A stretch of DNA of 64,000 bases from assembly GCF_029760895.1 (NCBI RefSeq), contig NZ_CP121679.1:868001-932000 (forward strand), given 5' to 3'. The notes under the pieces were generated by a model. That model saw only the letters and a list, made by a program, of their open reading frames with translations. It did no database searches and was not told the DNA's origin. The position numbers and the translations under genes were made by a program. Source of the DNA: Ancylobacter sp. WKF20 (GTDB lineage: Bacteria > Pseudomonadota > Alphaproteobacteria > Rhizobiales > Xanthobacteraceae). Each line of letters begins with the position of its first letter. Within the stretch, counting starts at the first letter, position 1. This document shows positions 18,143 through 26,239 of the stretch, one piece after another.

Positions 18143-19051
18143 ATGCTGCCGTCCCATGACCGCTTCGCCTATTCGCCCATCACCGCCCGGCCGGACTTCT
18201 CCTGGCCGGACGGCAAGCGCCTCGCCGTCTATGTCGCGCTGTGCGTGGAGCATTTCTCCTATGGCTCCGGGCTCGGCCTCGCCTATTCGCCGGGGCTCAG
18301 CCATCCGAATTCCTACAATTGGGGCTGGCGCGAATATGGCAACCGCGTCGGCGGCTGGCGGCTGATCGAACTGTTCGAGGAGTATGGCCTGCCGCTGACC
18401 GTGCTGCTCAACAGCGCCTGCTACGACCATTGCCCGGAACTCGTCGCCGCCCACCGCCGACGCGGCGACGAGATCGTCGCCCATGGCCGCACCAATTCCG
18501 AGCACCAGAACGGCATGGATGAGGCGAGCGAGCGCGCGATCATCGCCGAGGTGACGGCCAGAATCCGTGAAGCCGAGGGCGCGCCCCCCGCCGGCTGGAT
18601 GAGCCCCGGCGCGCATCCGAGTGCGCGCACCGAGGATCTGCTGGCGCAGGCCGGCTACGGCTACACGCTGGACTGGCCGATCGACGACCAGCCGGTGTGG
18701 ATGGCGACAAAGGGCGGCCCGCTGCTCGCCATGCCCTATCCGCACGAGGTCAACGACGTGCCCATGGTGGTGCTGCATGACGGCACCGCCACCGCCTTCG
18801 CCGACATGGCCATCGACAATCTCGAGGAGATGCTGGCGCAATCCGAGCGCCAGTCGCTCGTCTACGGCATCACCATTCACAGCTTCATCGTCGGCCAGCC
18901 CTTCCGCCTCCGGCAGTTCCGCAGGGTGATGGAGGCGCTGGCCCGCCATCGCGACCGCATCTGGTTCACCACGGCGGGCGCCTGCGCGCAGCATTACGCG
19001 ACGCTGTTTCCCGCCCCCGGCGATCTTTCCACGCAAGGCACGCAGTCATGA
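18143..19051 (+). CDS. Polysaccharide deacetylase family hydrolase, PuuE/allantoinase-like
   Basis: 302 residues, no signal peptide, so cytosolic. It fits the subgroup of NodB-fold proteins that includes PuuE-type allantoinases: RVGGWRLIELFEEYGLP, NSACYDHCPELVAAHRRRG, AHGRTNSEHQNG (likely metal-binding His residues) and GWMSPGAHPSARTEDLLA. The TFDDGP motif of extracellular chitin/xylan deacetylases is not seen. Members of this subgroup open cyclic amides such as allantoin or act on small N-acyl compounds. With aspartate-dehydrogenase-like, RraA-like and amidase genes downstream, a cyclic amide substrate is a fair inference. ATG at 18143 chosen, 20 bp after the binding-protein stop. Confidence 0.8.
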   Translation: MLPSHDRFAYSPITARPDFSWPDGKRLAVYVALCVEHFSYGSGLGLAYSPGLSHPNSYNWGWREYGNRVGGWRLIELFEEYGLPLTVLLNSACYDHCPELVAAHRRRGDEIVAHGRTNSEHQNGMDEASERAIIAEVTARIREAEGAPPAGWMSPGAHPSARTEDLLAQAGYGYTLDWPIDDQPVWMATKGGPLLAMPYPHEVNDVPMVVLHDGTATAFADMAIDNLEEMLAQSERQSLVYGITIHSFIVGQPFRLRQFRRVMEALARHRDRIWFTTAGACAQHYATLFPAPGDLSTQGTQS

Positions 19052-19908
19052 GTTCTCCCGACACCGAGCCGGCACGCATGTCGGCCACCACCGATCACAG
19101 TAGGGGCGTGCGTCGCGTCGCCATCGCCGGCCTCGGCGCGGTCGGCCTGCGCGTCGCTGAGGCCCTCGACCAGGGCCTGCCCGGCTGCACACTCGTCGCG
19201 GTCTCCGCCCATGACCGTATGCGCGCGGCCGAGCGGCTGGCGCATCTGCGGCGCCCGGTGCCCGTCGTGCCGGTCGAGGAACTGGAGGCACTCGCCGACA
19301 TCGTTGTCGAATCCGCGCCGGCGGCGCTGCTGCCAGCCATCGCCGAACCCTTCCTCAGGGCGGGTAAGACGGTGATCGTGCTCTCCTCCGGGGCGATCCT
19401 CTCGCATCAGGAACTCGTCGAACTCGCTCGTACCCATGGCGGGCAGATCGTGGTGCCGACCGGCGCCCTACTGGGGCTCGACGCCGTGACGGCGGCGGCG
19501 GAGGGTGACATCCGCTCGGTGCGCATGATCACCCGCAAGCCGGTGAAGGGCCTCGTCGGGGCGCCCTATCTGGTCGAGCACGACATCGCCATTGACGACA
19601 TCACCGAGCCGCTGCGCGTCTTCGACGGCACGCCGCGCGAGGCGGCCATCGGCTTCCCCGCCAATCTCAACGTCGCCGTGGCGCTGGCGCTGGCCGGCAT
19701 CGGGCCGGACCGTACCCGGCTGGAGATCTGGGCCGACCCCGCGCTCACCCGCAACACTCACACGATCGAGGTCGACGCGGATTCGGCGAGCTTCACCATG
19801 TCGATCGCCAATATCCCCACCGACAACCCCAAGACCGGGCGCATCACCGCGCTCTCGGTCATCTCGTACCTGCGAAAGCTGAACGCGCCGCTGCGGGTCG
19901 GGTCGTAG
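19048..19908 (+). CDS. Aspartate dehydrogenase-like NAD(P)-dependent enzyme
   Basis: 286 residues. An N-terminal Rossmann fold with VAIAGLGAVG (about 24-33) is followed by the aspartate dehydrogenase C-terminal domain: FPANLNVAVALALAGIGPDRT, then DPALTRNTHTIEVD and NPKTGRITALSVISYLR, all hallmarks of the NadX family. The family interconverts L-aspartate and iminoaspartate/oxaloacetate with NAD(P)H. No nadA or nadC neighbours are present, so a catabolic role is more likely than NAD synthesis. It overlaps the upstream gene by 4 bp. A second possible start (ATG at 19078) would drop ten weak N-terminal residues. Confidence 0.85.
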   Translation: MSSPDTEPARMSATTDHSRGVRRVAIAGLGAVGLRVAEALDQGLPGCTLVAVSAHDRMRAAERLAHLRRPVPVVPVEELEALADIVVESAPAALLPAIAEPFLRAGKTVIVLSSGAILSHQELVELARTHGGQIVVPTGALLGLDAVTAAAEGDIRSVRMITRKPVKGLVGAPYLVEHDIAIDDITEPLRVFDGTPREAAIGFPANLNVAVALALAGIGPDRTRLEIWADPALTRNTHTIEVDADSASFTMSIANIPTDNPKTGRITALSVISYLRKLNAPLRVGS

Positions 19909-19920
19909 AAGGTCATTCCC

Positions 19921-20706
19921 ATGGATCTGCAACTGAACGGACGCGCGGCGCTGGTTCTCGGCGCCGGCGGCGGGCTCGGCCGTGCCATTGCCCGGACATT
20001 GGCGGCGGAAGGGGCAAGGGTCGCCCTCGCCGACATCGATACCGACGCGCTGAAGGCCACGCAGGCCGAGGTTGAAGCCGGCGGAGGGGCCGCGCTGCCA
20101 CTGCTGTGGAACATCGCCGACATCGAGGCCTGCGACGGCCACGTCGCGGCGATCGAGGCGGCGCTCGGGCCGGTCGACATTCTCGTCAACAACACGGGCG
20201 GCCCGCCGCCGAGCCCCGCACACGGCGTCGCGCCGGCAGACTGGGAAGCGCAGTTCCGCGCCATGGTGCTGTCGGTCATCCATCTCACCGATCGCGTGCT
20301 GCCGAACATGCGGGCGCGCAAATGGGGCCGCATCGTCACCTCCACCTCTTCCGGCGTGGTGGCGCCAATCCCCAATCTCGGCGTGTCCAACGCGCTGCGC
20401 TCCACCCTTGTCGGCTGGTCGAAGACGCTGGCGCGCGAGGTGGCGGGCGACGGCATCACCGCCAACATCATCCTGCCCGGCCGCATCGCCACCGCCCGCA
20501 TCCGCTTCCTCGACGAGCAGAAGGCCAAGCGCGAGGGCCGGCCGGTCGACGAGATCATCGCCGAGAGCACGGGCTCCATCCCCGTCGGGCGCTACGGCAC
20601 GCCGGAGGAATATGCCGATGCCGTCGCCTTTCTCGCCAGCGCCCGCGCCGCCTACATCACCGGCTCGGTGATCCGCGTCGACGGCGGCTATCTGCCGAAC
20701 ATCTGA
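19921..20706 (+). CDS. SDR-family oxidoreductase with altered active site
   Basis: 261 residues with the SDR Rossmann fold: LVLGAGGGLGRAIA (about 12-25), VDILVNNTGGPP near 85-95, and a typical C-terminus (FLASARAAYITGSVIRVDGG). Aligned on the GWSK/GFSK helix against FabG, the catalytic Ser is present (about 143) but the YxxxK pair reads SNALR: Tyr becomes Ser156 and Lys becomes Arg160. I recall related SDRs with the NNTGGP motif and an LSN-type active site; their chemistry is unclear. It may be a non-redox member or use another acid. It lies 12 bp after the aspartate-dehydrogenase-like gene and 18 bp before the RraA-like gene. Confidence 0.85.
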   Translation: MDLQLNGRAALVLGAGGGLGRAIARTLAAEGARVALADIDTDALKATQAEVEAGGGAALPLLWNIADIEACDGHVAAIEAALGPVDILVNNTGGPPPSPAHGVAPADWEAQFRAMVLSVIHLTDRVLPNMRARKWGRIVTSTSSGVVAPIPNLGVSNALRSTLVGWSKTLAREVAGDGITANIILPGRIATARIRFLDEQKAKREGRPVDEIIAESTGSIPVGRYGTPEEYADAVAFLASARAAYITGSVIRVDGGYLPNI

Positions 20707-20724
20707 CCTTAGGGAGACTCCCCG

Positions 20725-21426
20725 ATGACCACCACGGACAACGCGCCGGCCCTCACCCCGGCGCAGAAGGCCGATATCCGCCAGCGCTACCTTGCCGTCG
20801 ACACCTCGAACGTCGCCGACGTACTCGACACGCTCGGCTTCATGGACCAGAGCCTTTCCGCCGATTTCGCACCCTATCCCGCGCACAACAACCGCATTGC
20901 CGGCTGGGCCTACACGATCCGCGGCCAGAAGACCCCCTATCCGCTCGGCGGCGACGCCGAGAAGATGAAGGCCTGCCACGGCGTCGGCCCGGACGAGATC
21001 ACCGTGTGGAGCGGCGACGGCGAGGGCGTGTGCTATTTCGGCGAGCTGATCGCCCTCGGCATGAAGGAGCGCGGCAGCGTCGGCGCGGTGATCGACGGCG
21101 GCATTCGCGACATACGCTGGATCGGCGAGCACGGCTTTCCGGTCTTCGCGCGCTACCGCACGCCGACCCAGTCGATCGGTCGCTGGAAGGTAAATGCCTG
21201 GCAAATTCCGGTGGTCATGCGCGGCGCCACCAGCCGCACCGTCAAGGTTTGCCCGGGCGACTTCCTGCTCGGCGACGAGGATGGCGTGATCGTCATTCCG
21301 GCCGGCGTGGTTGAGACCGTGCTCGTCGAGGCCGAGCGCCTCACCCGCACCGAGGTCGCCATCCGTGCTGAACTGGCCAGCGGCCTCTCGCTTGCCGATG
21401 CGCTGGCGAAGTACGGTCACGTCTGA
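20725..21426 (+). CDS. RraA family protein (possible 4-carboxy-2-oxo acid aldolase / oxaloacetate decarboxylase)
   Basis: 233 residues. Family features: DTSNVADVLDTLGFM at the N-terminus, FGELIALGMKERGSVGAVIDGGIRD (about 112-138) with the conserved Arg-Asp pair used for metal and 2-oxo-acid binding, and a GDEDGVIVIPAG segment. Family members with this pair cleave 4-hydroxy-4-methyl-2-oxoglutarate-like acids or decarboxylate oxaloacetate; others inhibit RNase E. In this operon an enzymatic role fits better: it could remove oxaloacetate made by the aspartate-dehydrogenase-like neighbour (inference). Confidence 0.82.
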   Translation: MTTTDNAPALTPAQKADIRQRYLAVDTSNVADVLDTLGFMDQSLSADFAPYPAHNNRIAGWAYTIRGQKTPYPLGGDAEKMKACHGVGPDEITVWSGDGEGVCYFGELIALGMKERGSVGAVIDGGIRDIRWIGEHGFPVFARYRTPTQSIGRWKVNAWQIPVVMRGATSRTVKVCPGDFLLGDEDGVIVIPAGVVETVLVEAERLTRTEVAIRAELASGLSLADALAKYGHV

Positions 21427-21498
21427 CACACGCGCTTGCGTGCACGGCCGGCGCCGTTGCCCTGCCGGTCGTGAGCTTTACTCGACGCGGAGCCGATC

Positions 21499-22827
21499 AT
21501 GCCCGAGAGCCTCGACGACCTCGCCGCCGATCTCGCCACCGGCCGGACCGATTCGGTCCAGCTCGTCGAGAGCGCGCTGGAGCGGGCGCGGGCCTCCGAC
21601 GCCGTGTTCATCACGCTGATGGCGGAGACGGCGCTTGCCGACGCCCATGCTGCCCGCCAGCGCTGGACGCAGGGGCGCCCGCTCAGTCGCCATGACGGCA
21701 TCCCGATCGCGTGGAAGGACCTGTTCGACATTGCCGGCACGCGCACCAGCGCCGGTTCGCGCACCCGCGACGAGGTGCCGCCGGCGACGGTGGATGCGCC
21801 CGTAGTCGCGGCGACACGGCGCCTCGGCTTCATCCCGATCGGCAAGACCAATCTCAGCGAATTCGCCTTTTCCGGCCTTGGCGCCAACCCGCATTTCGGA
21901 ACGCCGACCGCGGACCTGCCGGGGAGCGCGCGCATGCCGGGCGGCTCCTCCAGCGGCTCGGCGGTCGCCGTCCAGCGCGCAATTGTGTCGGCAGCGGTCG
22001 GCACCGACACGGCCGGTTCTGTGCGGGTGCCCGCCGCCTTTACCGGGTGTGTCGGCTACAAGGCCTCGCAGGCGCGTTACGACATGGCCGGCGTGTTTCC
22101 TCTGGCGGGCAGCCTCGACAGCCTCGGGCCACTTGCCAGCTGTGTCGCCGATTGCGTGACGATGGACGCGGCGATGCGCGGGGTTGCACCGCGACTCCTG
22201 CCGCTCACGCCGCCGCAGTTCGTTGTCGACGATTCCATACTGGACGACCCCGCGGTCACGGCGCCGGTTCGCGCGCATGTCGAGGATGTTCTGGCACGAG
22301 TGTCGTCATACGCGCCGATCCGTCGCCAGCGCGTCGAGGCCTGGCACCGTGCCCGCGAGGCCATTACGACTCTCGGCTGGCTTGGCGCCTATGAGGCGCG
22401 CCAGCTACATATCGACACGCTGACCGGCCCCAAGCGCGCCCTTGTCGATGCCCGCGTGCTAAGCCGGCTGGACGGAGCCGCCCACATCTCGGCCGAGGCG
22501 GCGGCGGAGCTCGTCGCGATCCGCGCACGGGAAATGCAGCGCCTGCGCGCTGAGCTCGCTGGCTCGATGCTGATCCTGCCGACCGTCAAACATACAGCCC
22601 CGCTGCTGGCCCCGCTGGAAGCGGATGCCGCGCGCTTCGCTGAGGTCAATGTCGCGACCCTGGCCCTGACGATGATCGCCAGCTTCCTCGACATGCCGGG
22701 TGTGGCGTTGCCCACGGGCTTCACGGCTGACGGCTTGCCGCTCTCGACCCACCTATGCGCGCTTTCGGGGCAAGACGACCACGTTCTCGCTCATGCGAAA
22801 TGGCTTGAGCAGATTCTACTACGTTGA
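21499..22827 (+). CDS. Amidase signature enzyme
   Basis: 442 residues with the Ser-cisSer-Lys amidase signature: catalytic Lys in WKDLFDIAG (about 73), GGSSSGSA at about 148-155 holding the cis-Ser, and the nucleophile Ser in GTDTAGSVRVPA (about 174). No signal peptide, so cytosolic. It hydrolyses a C-N amide bond; the exact substrate cannot be told from the motifs. It follows the RraA-like gene after a 72-bp gap and closes the operon, probably releasing ammonia from a linear amide made earlier in the pathway (inference). Confidence 0.9.
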   Translation: MPESLDDLAADLATGRTDSVQLVESALERARASDAVFITLMAETALADAHAARQRWTQGRPLSRHDGIPIAWKDLFDIAGTRTSAGSRTRDEVPPATVDAPVVAATRRLGFIPIGKTNLSEFAFSGLGANPHFGTPTADLPGSARMPGGSSSGSAVAVQRAIVSAAVGTDTAGSVRVPAAFTGCVGYKASQARYDMAGVFPLAGSLDSLGPLASCVADCVTMDAAMRGVAPRLLPLTPPQFVVDDSILDDPAVTAPVRAHVEDVLARVSSYAPIRRQRVEAWHRAREAITTLGWLGAYEARQLHIDTLTGPKRALVDARVLSRLDGAAHISAEAAAELVAIRAREMQRLRAELAGSMLILPTVKHTAPLLAPLEADAARFAEVNVATLALTMIASFLDMPGVALPTGFTADGLPLSTHLCALSGQDDHVLAHAKWLEQILLR

Positions 22828-23455
22828 AGGCAGCGCCCCTGTCCGCGCGCTTGAACCGGCTACGATGTGGAGGCGGTTACGAATGGGATGCTGACGCGCA
22901 GATCCCGGCGAGCAACTATCTGTCTCGATCTTTGCCAAGGCGCTCCATCGCCCCCTCAGGGCAACGACATAACTTCAGAAGGGAGGTTCTGGAACGAGCA
23001 GCTGGAGGCGTGTGACCTGCTGGCCAGCCAAGCGCTGCATGTCGGCATTCGGCGGCAGTATCATGATCCCGCTGTCTGTCGACAGCATTTGGCGCGCCGA
23101 CCAAGGTGAAACTGCGAGCACCTATGTCATTGAAATTTCAATGGCGTAAGAGGCAAGGGGGATGGACTTAAGCGACGTCTCGAAGTCGAGAAGGCGGTTG
23201 CCGCACAAACACATTCGCGCTGACCGCCGATTCTACCTCGTCCAGTTCCGCCCGCTCAGCCAACTTCTCCCTGTTGTCTGCGAGCGAGGCCATAAGCCTC
23301 TGGCCGACATCAGGCGCTGTTGATCATGCGCCTATGGGAGAGCCTGCGCAGGACATTTCCGACGCGAGCTTACGCATGGAGTCCCATAGCAAGCTCTTCA
23401 ATTCTGTGTCGGATAAGAGTATAGATGCCACGAAAATTTCATTTTTGAAAAGCCG
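22828..23455. other. Intergenic region with no convincing gene
   Basis: About 630 bp between the amidase and the RpiR regulator. Short open frames exist but none has family features, a good ribosome site or codon use like the neighbours. The stretch is more AT-rich than its surroundings and holds a perfect palindrome at 23128-23143. Near 23420-23426 TATAGAT could be a -10 box for the RpiR gene, with TTTC-ATTTTT-GAAA just after it at 23437-23450. Confidence 0.5.
23128..23143. promoter_or_regulatory. Perfect 16-bp palindrome, candidate RpiR operator
   Basis: CATTGAAATTTCAATG is its own reverse complement. It lies about 310 bp upstream of the RpiR-family gene. The GAAA/TTTC half-sites recur nearer the regulator start (23437-23450) and in front of the downstream ABC operon (24329-24374), which suggests one regulator reads all of them. 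Confidence 0.5.
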
Positions 23456-24313
23456 ATGGCCGAGACGACTCTTTCGCAGCGCATCCTTGAAAGCTATGAC
23501 GACCTGACGCGGCAGGAGCGACGGCTTGCGGATCTCCTGCTGGAGAATCCCGATCTCCTCGGCTTGCACTCCGCGACCGAAATTTCCGACAAGGCAACCG
23601 TTTCCAAGGCCACGACCGCCCGCTTCTTCCGGCGGCTCGGCTATCCCAGCTTCAAGACAGCGCAGAAAAAGGCACGGGAAGGGGCCAACGCGTCCGAGCC
23701 GCGGGCGCTGCCCAAGGGGCTGGAGCGCAAGGTTGGGCGCGGCCAGTTGGCGGACCATCTGGCGGGTGACGTCCAGAACCTAGTGCGCACTATCGAGACG
23801 TTGCGCAGTGACGAGCTGAACATGGCTATCCATCTGCTGGCGCGGGCGGAAAAGTTCTGGGTGGTGGGGTTTGGCGACAATTACCCGCTAGCCCATTTCG
23901 CCCGCGCCCTGCTGATCCGCATCAAACCGGATATTCGTATGATCCCGATCGGCGGCTTCTCCGTGCCGGAAGAGTTCGCCTCGATCAGCCCGACCGACGC
24001 CATGCTCGCGTTGGGTGTGGGGCGAAAGACGCGCAATCTGCGCTCCATTATGCGCTCGGCGATCCATGCCGGGGTCCAGGTGATCTATCTCACCGATCAG
24101 GCCGGGCGCGGCTCGGCGGAAGTGGCCAATGTGACGCTGCGCTGCCGGACACGCGGCGTGTCGGTCTATGAGTCGGTCGTCGCCCCCGTGTCGCTCATCA
24201 CCTATCTCTGCTCGGCGGTGGCCTTGCGGATCGGCGAGCAGGCTATCGAACGGCTGCACTTCATCGAGCACATTCACGAGGAGTGGGGCGACCTGGTGCC
24301 GGGCGACCTCTGA
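23456..24313 (+). CDS. MurR/RpiR-family transcriptional regulator
   Basis: 285 residues. An N-terminal RpiR helix-turn-helix domain (about 1-77: LTRQERRLADLLLENPD, ATVSKATTARFFRRLGYPSF) is joined to a C-terminal SIS domain (about 125-260: FWVVGFGDNYPLAHFARALL, YLTDQAGRGSAEVANVTLRC). SIS domains in this family bind phosphosugars or other small effectors. It precedes the dipeptide-type ABC operon by about 300 bp in the same direction and is likely its local regulator, binding the GAAA/TTTC repeats in the two upstream regions. ATG at 23456 gives the usual short leader before the HTH. Confidence 0.92.
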   Translation: MAETTLSQRILESYDDLTRQERRLADLLLENPDLLGLHSATEISDKATVSKATTARFFRRLGYPSFKTAQKKAREGANASEPRALPKGLERKVGRGQLADHLAGDVQNLVRTIETLRSDELNMAIHLLARAEKFWVVGFGDNYPLAHFARALLIRIKPDIRMIPIGGFSVPEEFASISPTDAMLALGVGRKTRNLRSIMRSAIHAGVQVIYLTDQAGRGSAEVANVTLRCRTRGVSVYESVVAPVSLITYLCSAVALRIGEQAIERLHFIEHIHEEWGDLVPGDL

Positions 24314-24328
24314 TCGCAGATCATTTCT

Positions 24329-24374
24329 GAAACGAATTTGAGAGTTTCGGCGATATTTGTTTCATCGCGGGAAA
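24329..24374. promoter_or_regulatory. Inverted GAAA/TTTC repeats upstream of the peptide ABC operon
   Basis: GAAAC (24329-24333) and GTTTC (24344-24348) are inverted around 10 bp, and TTTC-ATCGCGG-GAAA follows at 24360-24374. The segment is AT-rich against a GC-rich background and lies 240-285 bp before the binding-protein start. A TTGACT near 24400 could be a -35 element, but no good -10 is seen at the right distance. Confidence 0.45.
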
Positions 24375-24612
24375 TAATATTGTCAGTTCTGAAATTCCGT
24401 TGACTTGCCTTCCCGCCTAAATCAGCTTGTCGGCCAAGCGGAAGGGCACGTCACGCGCCACGCCTCGCCGGGGTCCGACAGGCCCGGCAGGAGACGGCGA
24501 CCGTCACGACATAAGTCATTGGGAAACCTCTCGCGGGCCTGGCGTCCGCGAGCTCGCGGACCCGTGTCTGTCAGGTCTTCCCGCCAAGGAACCAGGAACG
24601 GGGACAGGAACG

Positions 24613-26178
24613 ATGGGTGCAATTCGCCGTCTATCTCATGGCATCGCCGTCGCGGGCGCGATCGGCCTTTCCGGCATCACCGCCGCGCATGCCGCCGACA
24701 TCGTCTGGGCGCGCTATGGCGATATCGACACGCTGGACCCGCAGAAAGCGACCAGCACCTTGTCGCTCCAAGTCTGGAGCTTGATCTACGACACGCTGCT
24801 CGCCACCGACAAGGACGGCAACCCGGTGCCGAACCTCGCCAAATCATGGACGGTGAACGGCGCCGGCACGGAATATGTATTCACCCTCAATGCCGGGGCT
24901 GTGTGCCATGACGGCACGCCGCTCGACGCCAATGACGTGAAATACACCGTGGACCGCGCCTTCGACGCGGCCGCGCCGAGCGTGACTAAGGCGAGTTGGG
25001 GGCCGATCAGCAAGGTTGAGGTGGTCGATCCGCTGACGGTGAAGTTCACGCTCGACAAGCCATTCGTCGCGCTGGTGCCCTTCCTGGCCGACAGTTTCTC
25101 CTCGATCGTCTGCGATTCCAACAAGGGTAAGGAAGGCTTCGGCACCAGCTCCGCCATCGGCTCCGGCCCGTGGAAGCTGGTGTCCTGGACCAAGGGCGAC
25201 AAGATCGTCCTGGCGAAGAACGGGGCCTACAAGAATTTCGGCAAGCTCGCGGCCAATAAGGGTGCGCCCTATATGGACGGCCTGGTCATCACGGTTGTGC
25301 CGGAGCCGCAGGCCCGTCTTGCCGCCCTGAAGACCGGCGAGGTCGACATTGCCGAACCGCCGCTCGACGATGTGGAGGCGCTCAAGGCCTCAGGGGCTCT
25401 CAAGATCGCGGTCGCCGGCAATACCGGACAGAACGTGTTCTGGGAGTTCGCCGCCCACCGCCCGCCCTTCAACGATGCGCGCGCCCGTCTCGCCGTGGGC
25501 TACGCCACGGATGCCGCCGCCGCGATCAGCCTGGTCTATGGCGACCTGTCTCTGCCGGAGGCCTGCCCGGTCTCGCGCGGCGTGTTCGGCAACGATCAGG
25601 AATTCTGCCTGAAGTACCGGCCGAATTACGACCCGGAAAAGGCCAAGGCGCTGCTCAAGGAACTCGGCTATGGCCCGGCCAAGCCGCTGGAAACCAGCAT
25701 GCTGGTCTGGACCGGCGGCAATCGGCAGAAGCTTGCGGAGGTGTTCCAGGCGCAGCTCGCCGAGGTCGGCATCAAGGCCAATATCGAGATGATGGACATC
25801 GGCACCATGAATGCCCGCGTCCGCCAGGAGAACGAGACGGCGACCGGCAAGGGCAGCATGGATATGATGACCTGGTCCTGGTACGACCCGGACATTCTCT
25901 ACGCCCTCTGGCACTCGCCCGGCGCCTATCGTGGCTACACCTCGCCCGAACTCGACAAGCTGCTGGACGAGACGCGCGTGCTGACCGATCCGGCGGCCCG
26001 CAAGGCCAAGGTGCAGGAGGTGTTCAAATATCTCCTGAGCAAGGGCATCCACATTCCGCTCTACACGCCGGGCTGGGAATGGGTGTTCGCCGCGCGGCCG
26101 GCCGTCGAGGGCTTCCAGATCGCGCCCTTCGTCTATCCCGTCTTCAACGATGTGAAGATCGGCGACAAGAAGTCCTGA
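24613..26178 (+). CDS. Dipeptide/oligopeptide-type ABC importer, periplasmic binding protein
   Basis: 521 residues. A signal peptide (MGAIRRLSHGIAVAGAIGLS, likely cut after AAHA) leads into an SBP_bac_5 domain: YGDIDTLDPQKATSTLS at the start, TVNGAGTEYVFTLNAGAVCHDGTPLDANDVKYTVDRA, and a C-terminal region with typical LLKELGYGPAKPL. The ATG at 24613 has AGGA nearby and gives a proper signal peptide; an in-frame extension to 24427 adds 62 non-signal residues and is less likely. The family binds peptides, but also opines, glycosides or nickel complexes. With an RpiR regulator upstream, a modified sugar or amino compound is possible. Confidence 0.9.
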   Translation: MGAIRRLSHGIAVAGAIGLSGITAAHAADIVWARYGDIDTLDPQKATSTLSLQVWSLIYDTLLATDKDGNPVPNLAKSWTVNGAGTEYVFTLNAGAVCHDGTPLDANDVKYTVDRAFDAAAPSVTKASWGPISKVEVVDPLTVKFTLDKPFVALVPFLADSFSSIVCDSNKGKEGFGTSSAIGSGPWKLVSWTKGDKIVLAKNGAYKNFGKLAANKGAPYMDGLVITVVPEPQARLAALKTGEVDIAEPPLDDVEALKASGALKIAVAGNTGQNVFWEFAAHRPPFNDARARLAVGYATDAAAAISLVYGDLSLPEACPVSRGVFGNDQEFCLKYRPNYDPEKAKALLKELGYGPAKPLETSMLVWTGGNRQKLAEVFQAQLAEVGIKANIEMMDIGTMNARVRQENETATGKGSMDMMTWSWYDPDILYALWHSPGAYRGYTSPELDKLLDETRVLTDPAARKAKVQEVFKYLLSKGIHIPLYTPGWEWVFAARPAVEGFQIAPFVYPVFNDVKIGDKKS

Positions 26179-26186
26179 TCCTGCCC

Positions 26187-26214
26187 GACGGGCCCGGTCT
26201 CGTCCGGGCCCGTC
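26187..26214 (+). other. Strong stem-loop between binding-protein and permease genes
   Basis: GACGGGCCCGG and CCGGGCCCGTC form a perfect 11-bp stem with a 6-base loop, 9 bp after the binding-protein stop and 26 bp before the first permease. There is no T-run. Such stems after binding-protein genes commonly stabilise the upstream mRNA or reduce downstream expression, giving more binding protein than permease. Confidence 0.65.
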
Positions 26215-26239
26215 TCTCCCCTCCAAGGGTTCGGCTCTC

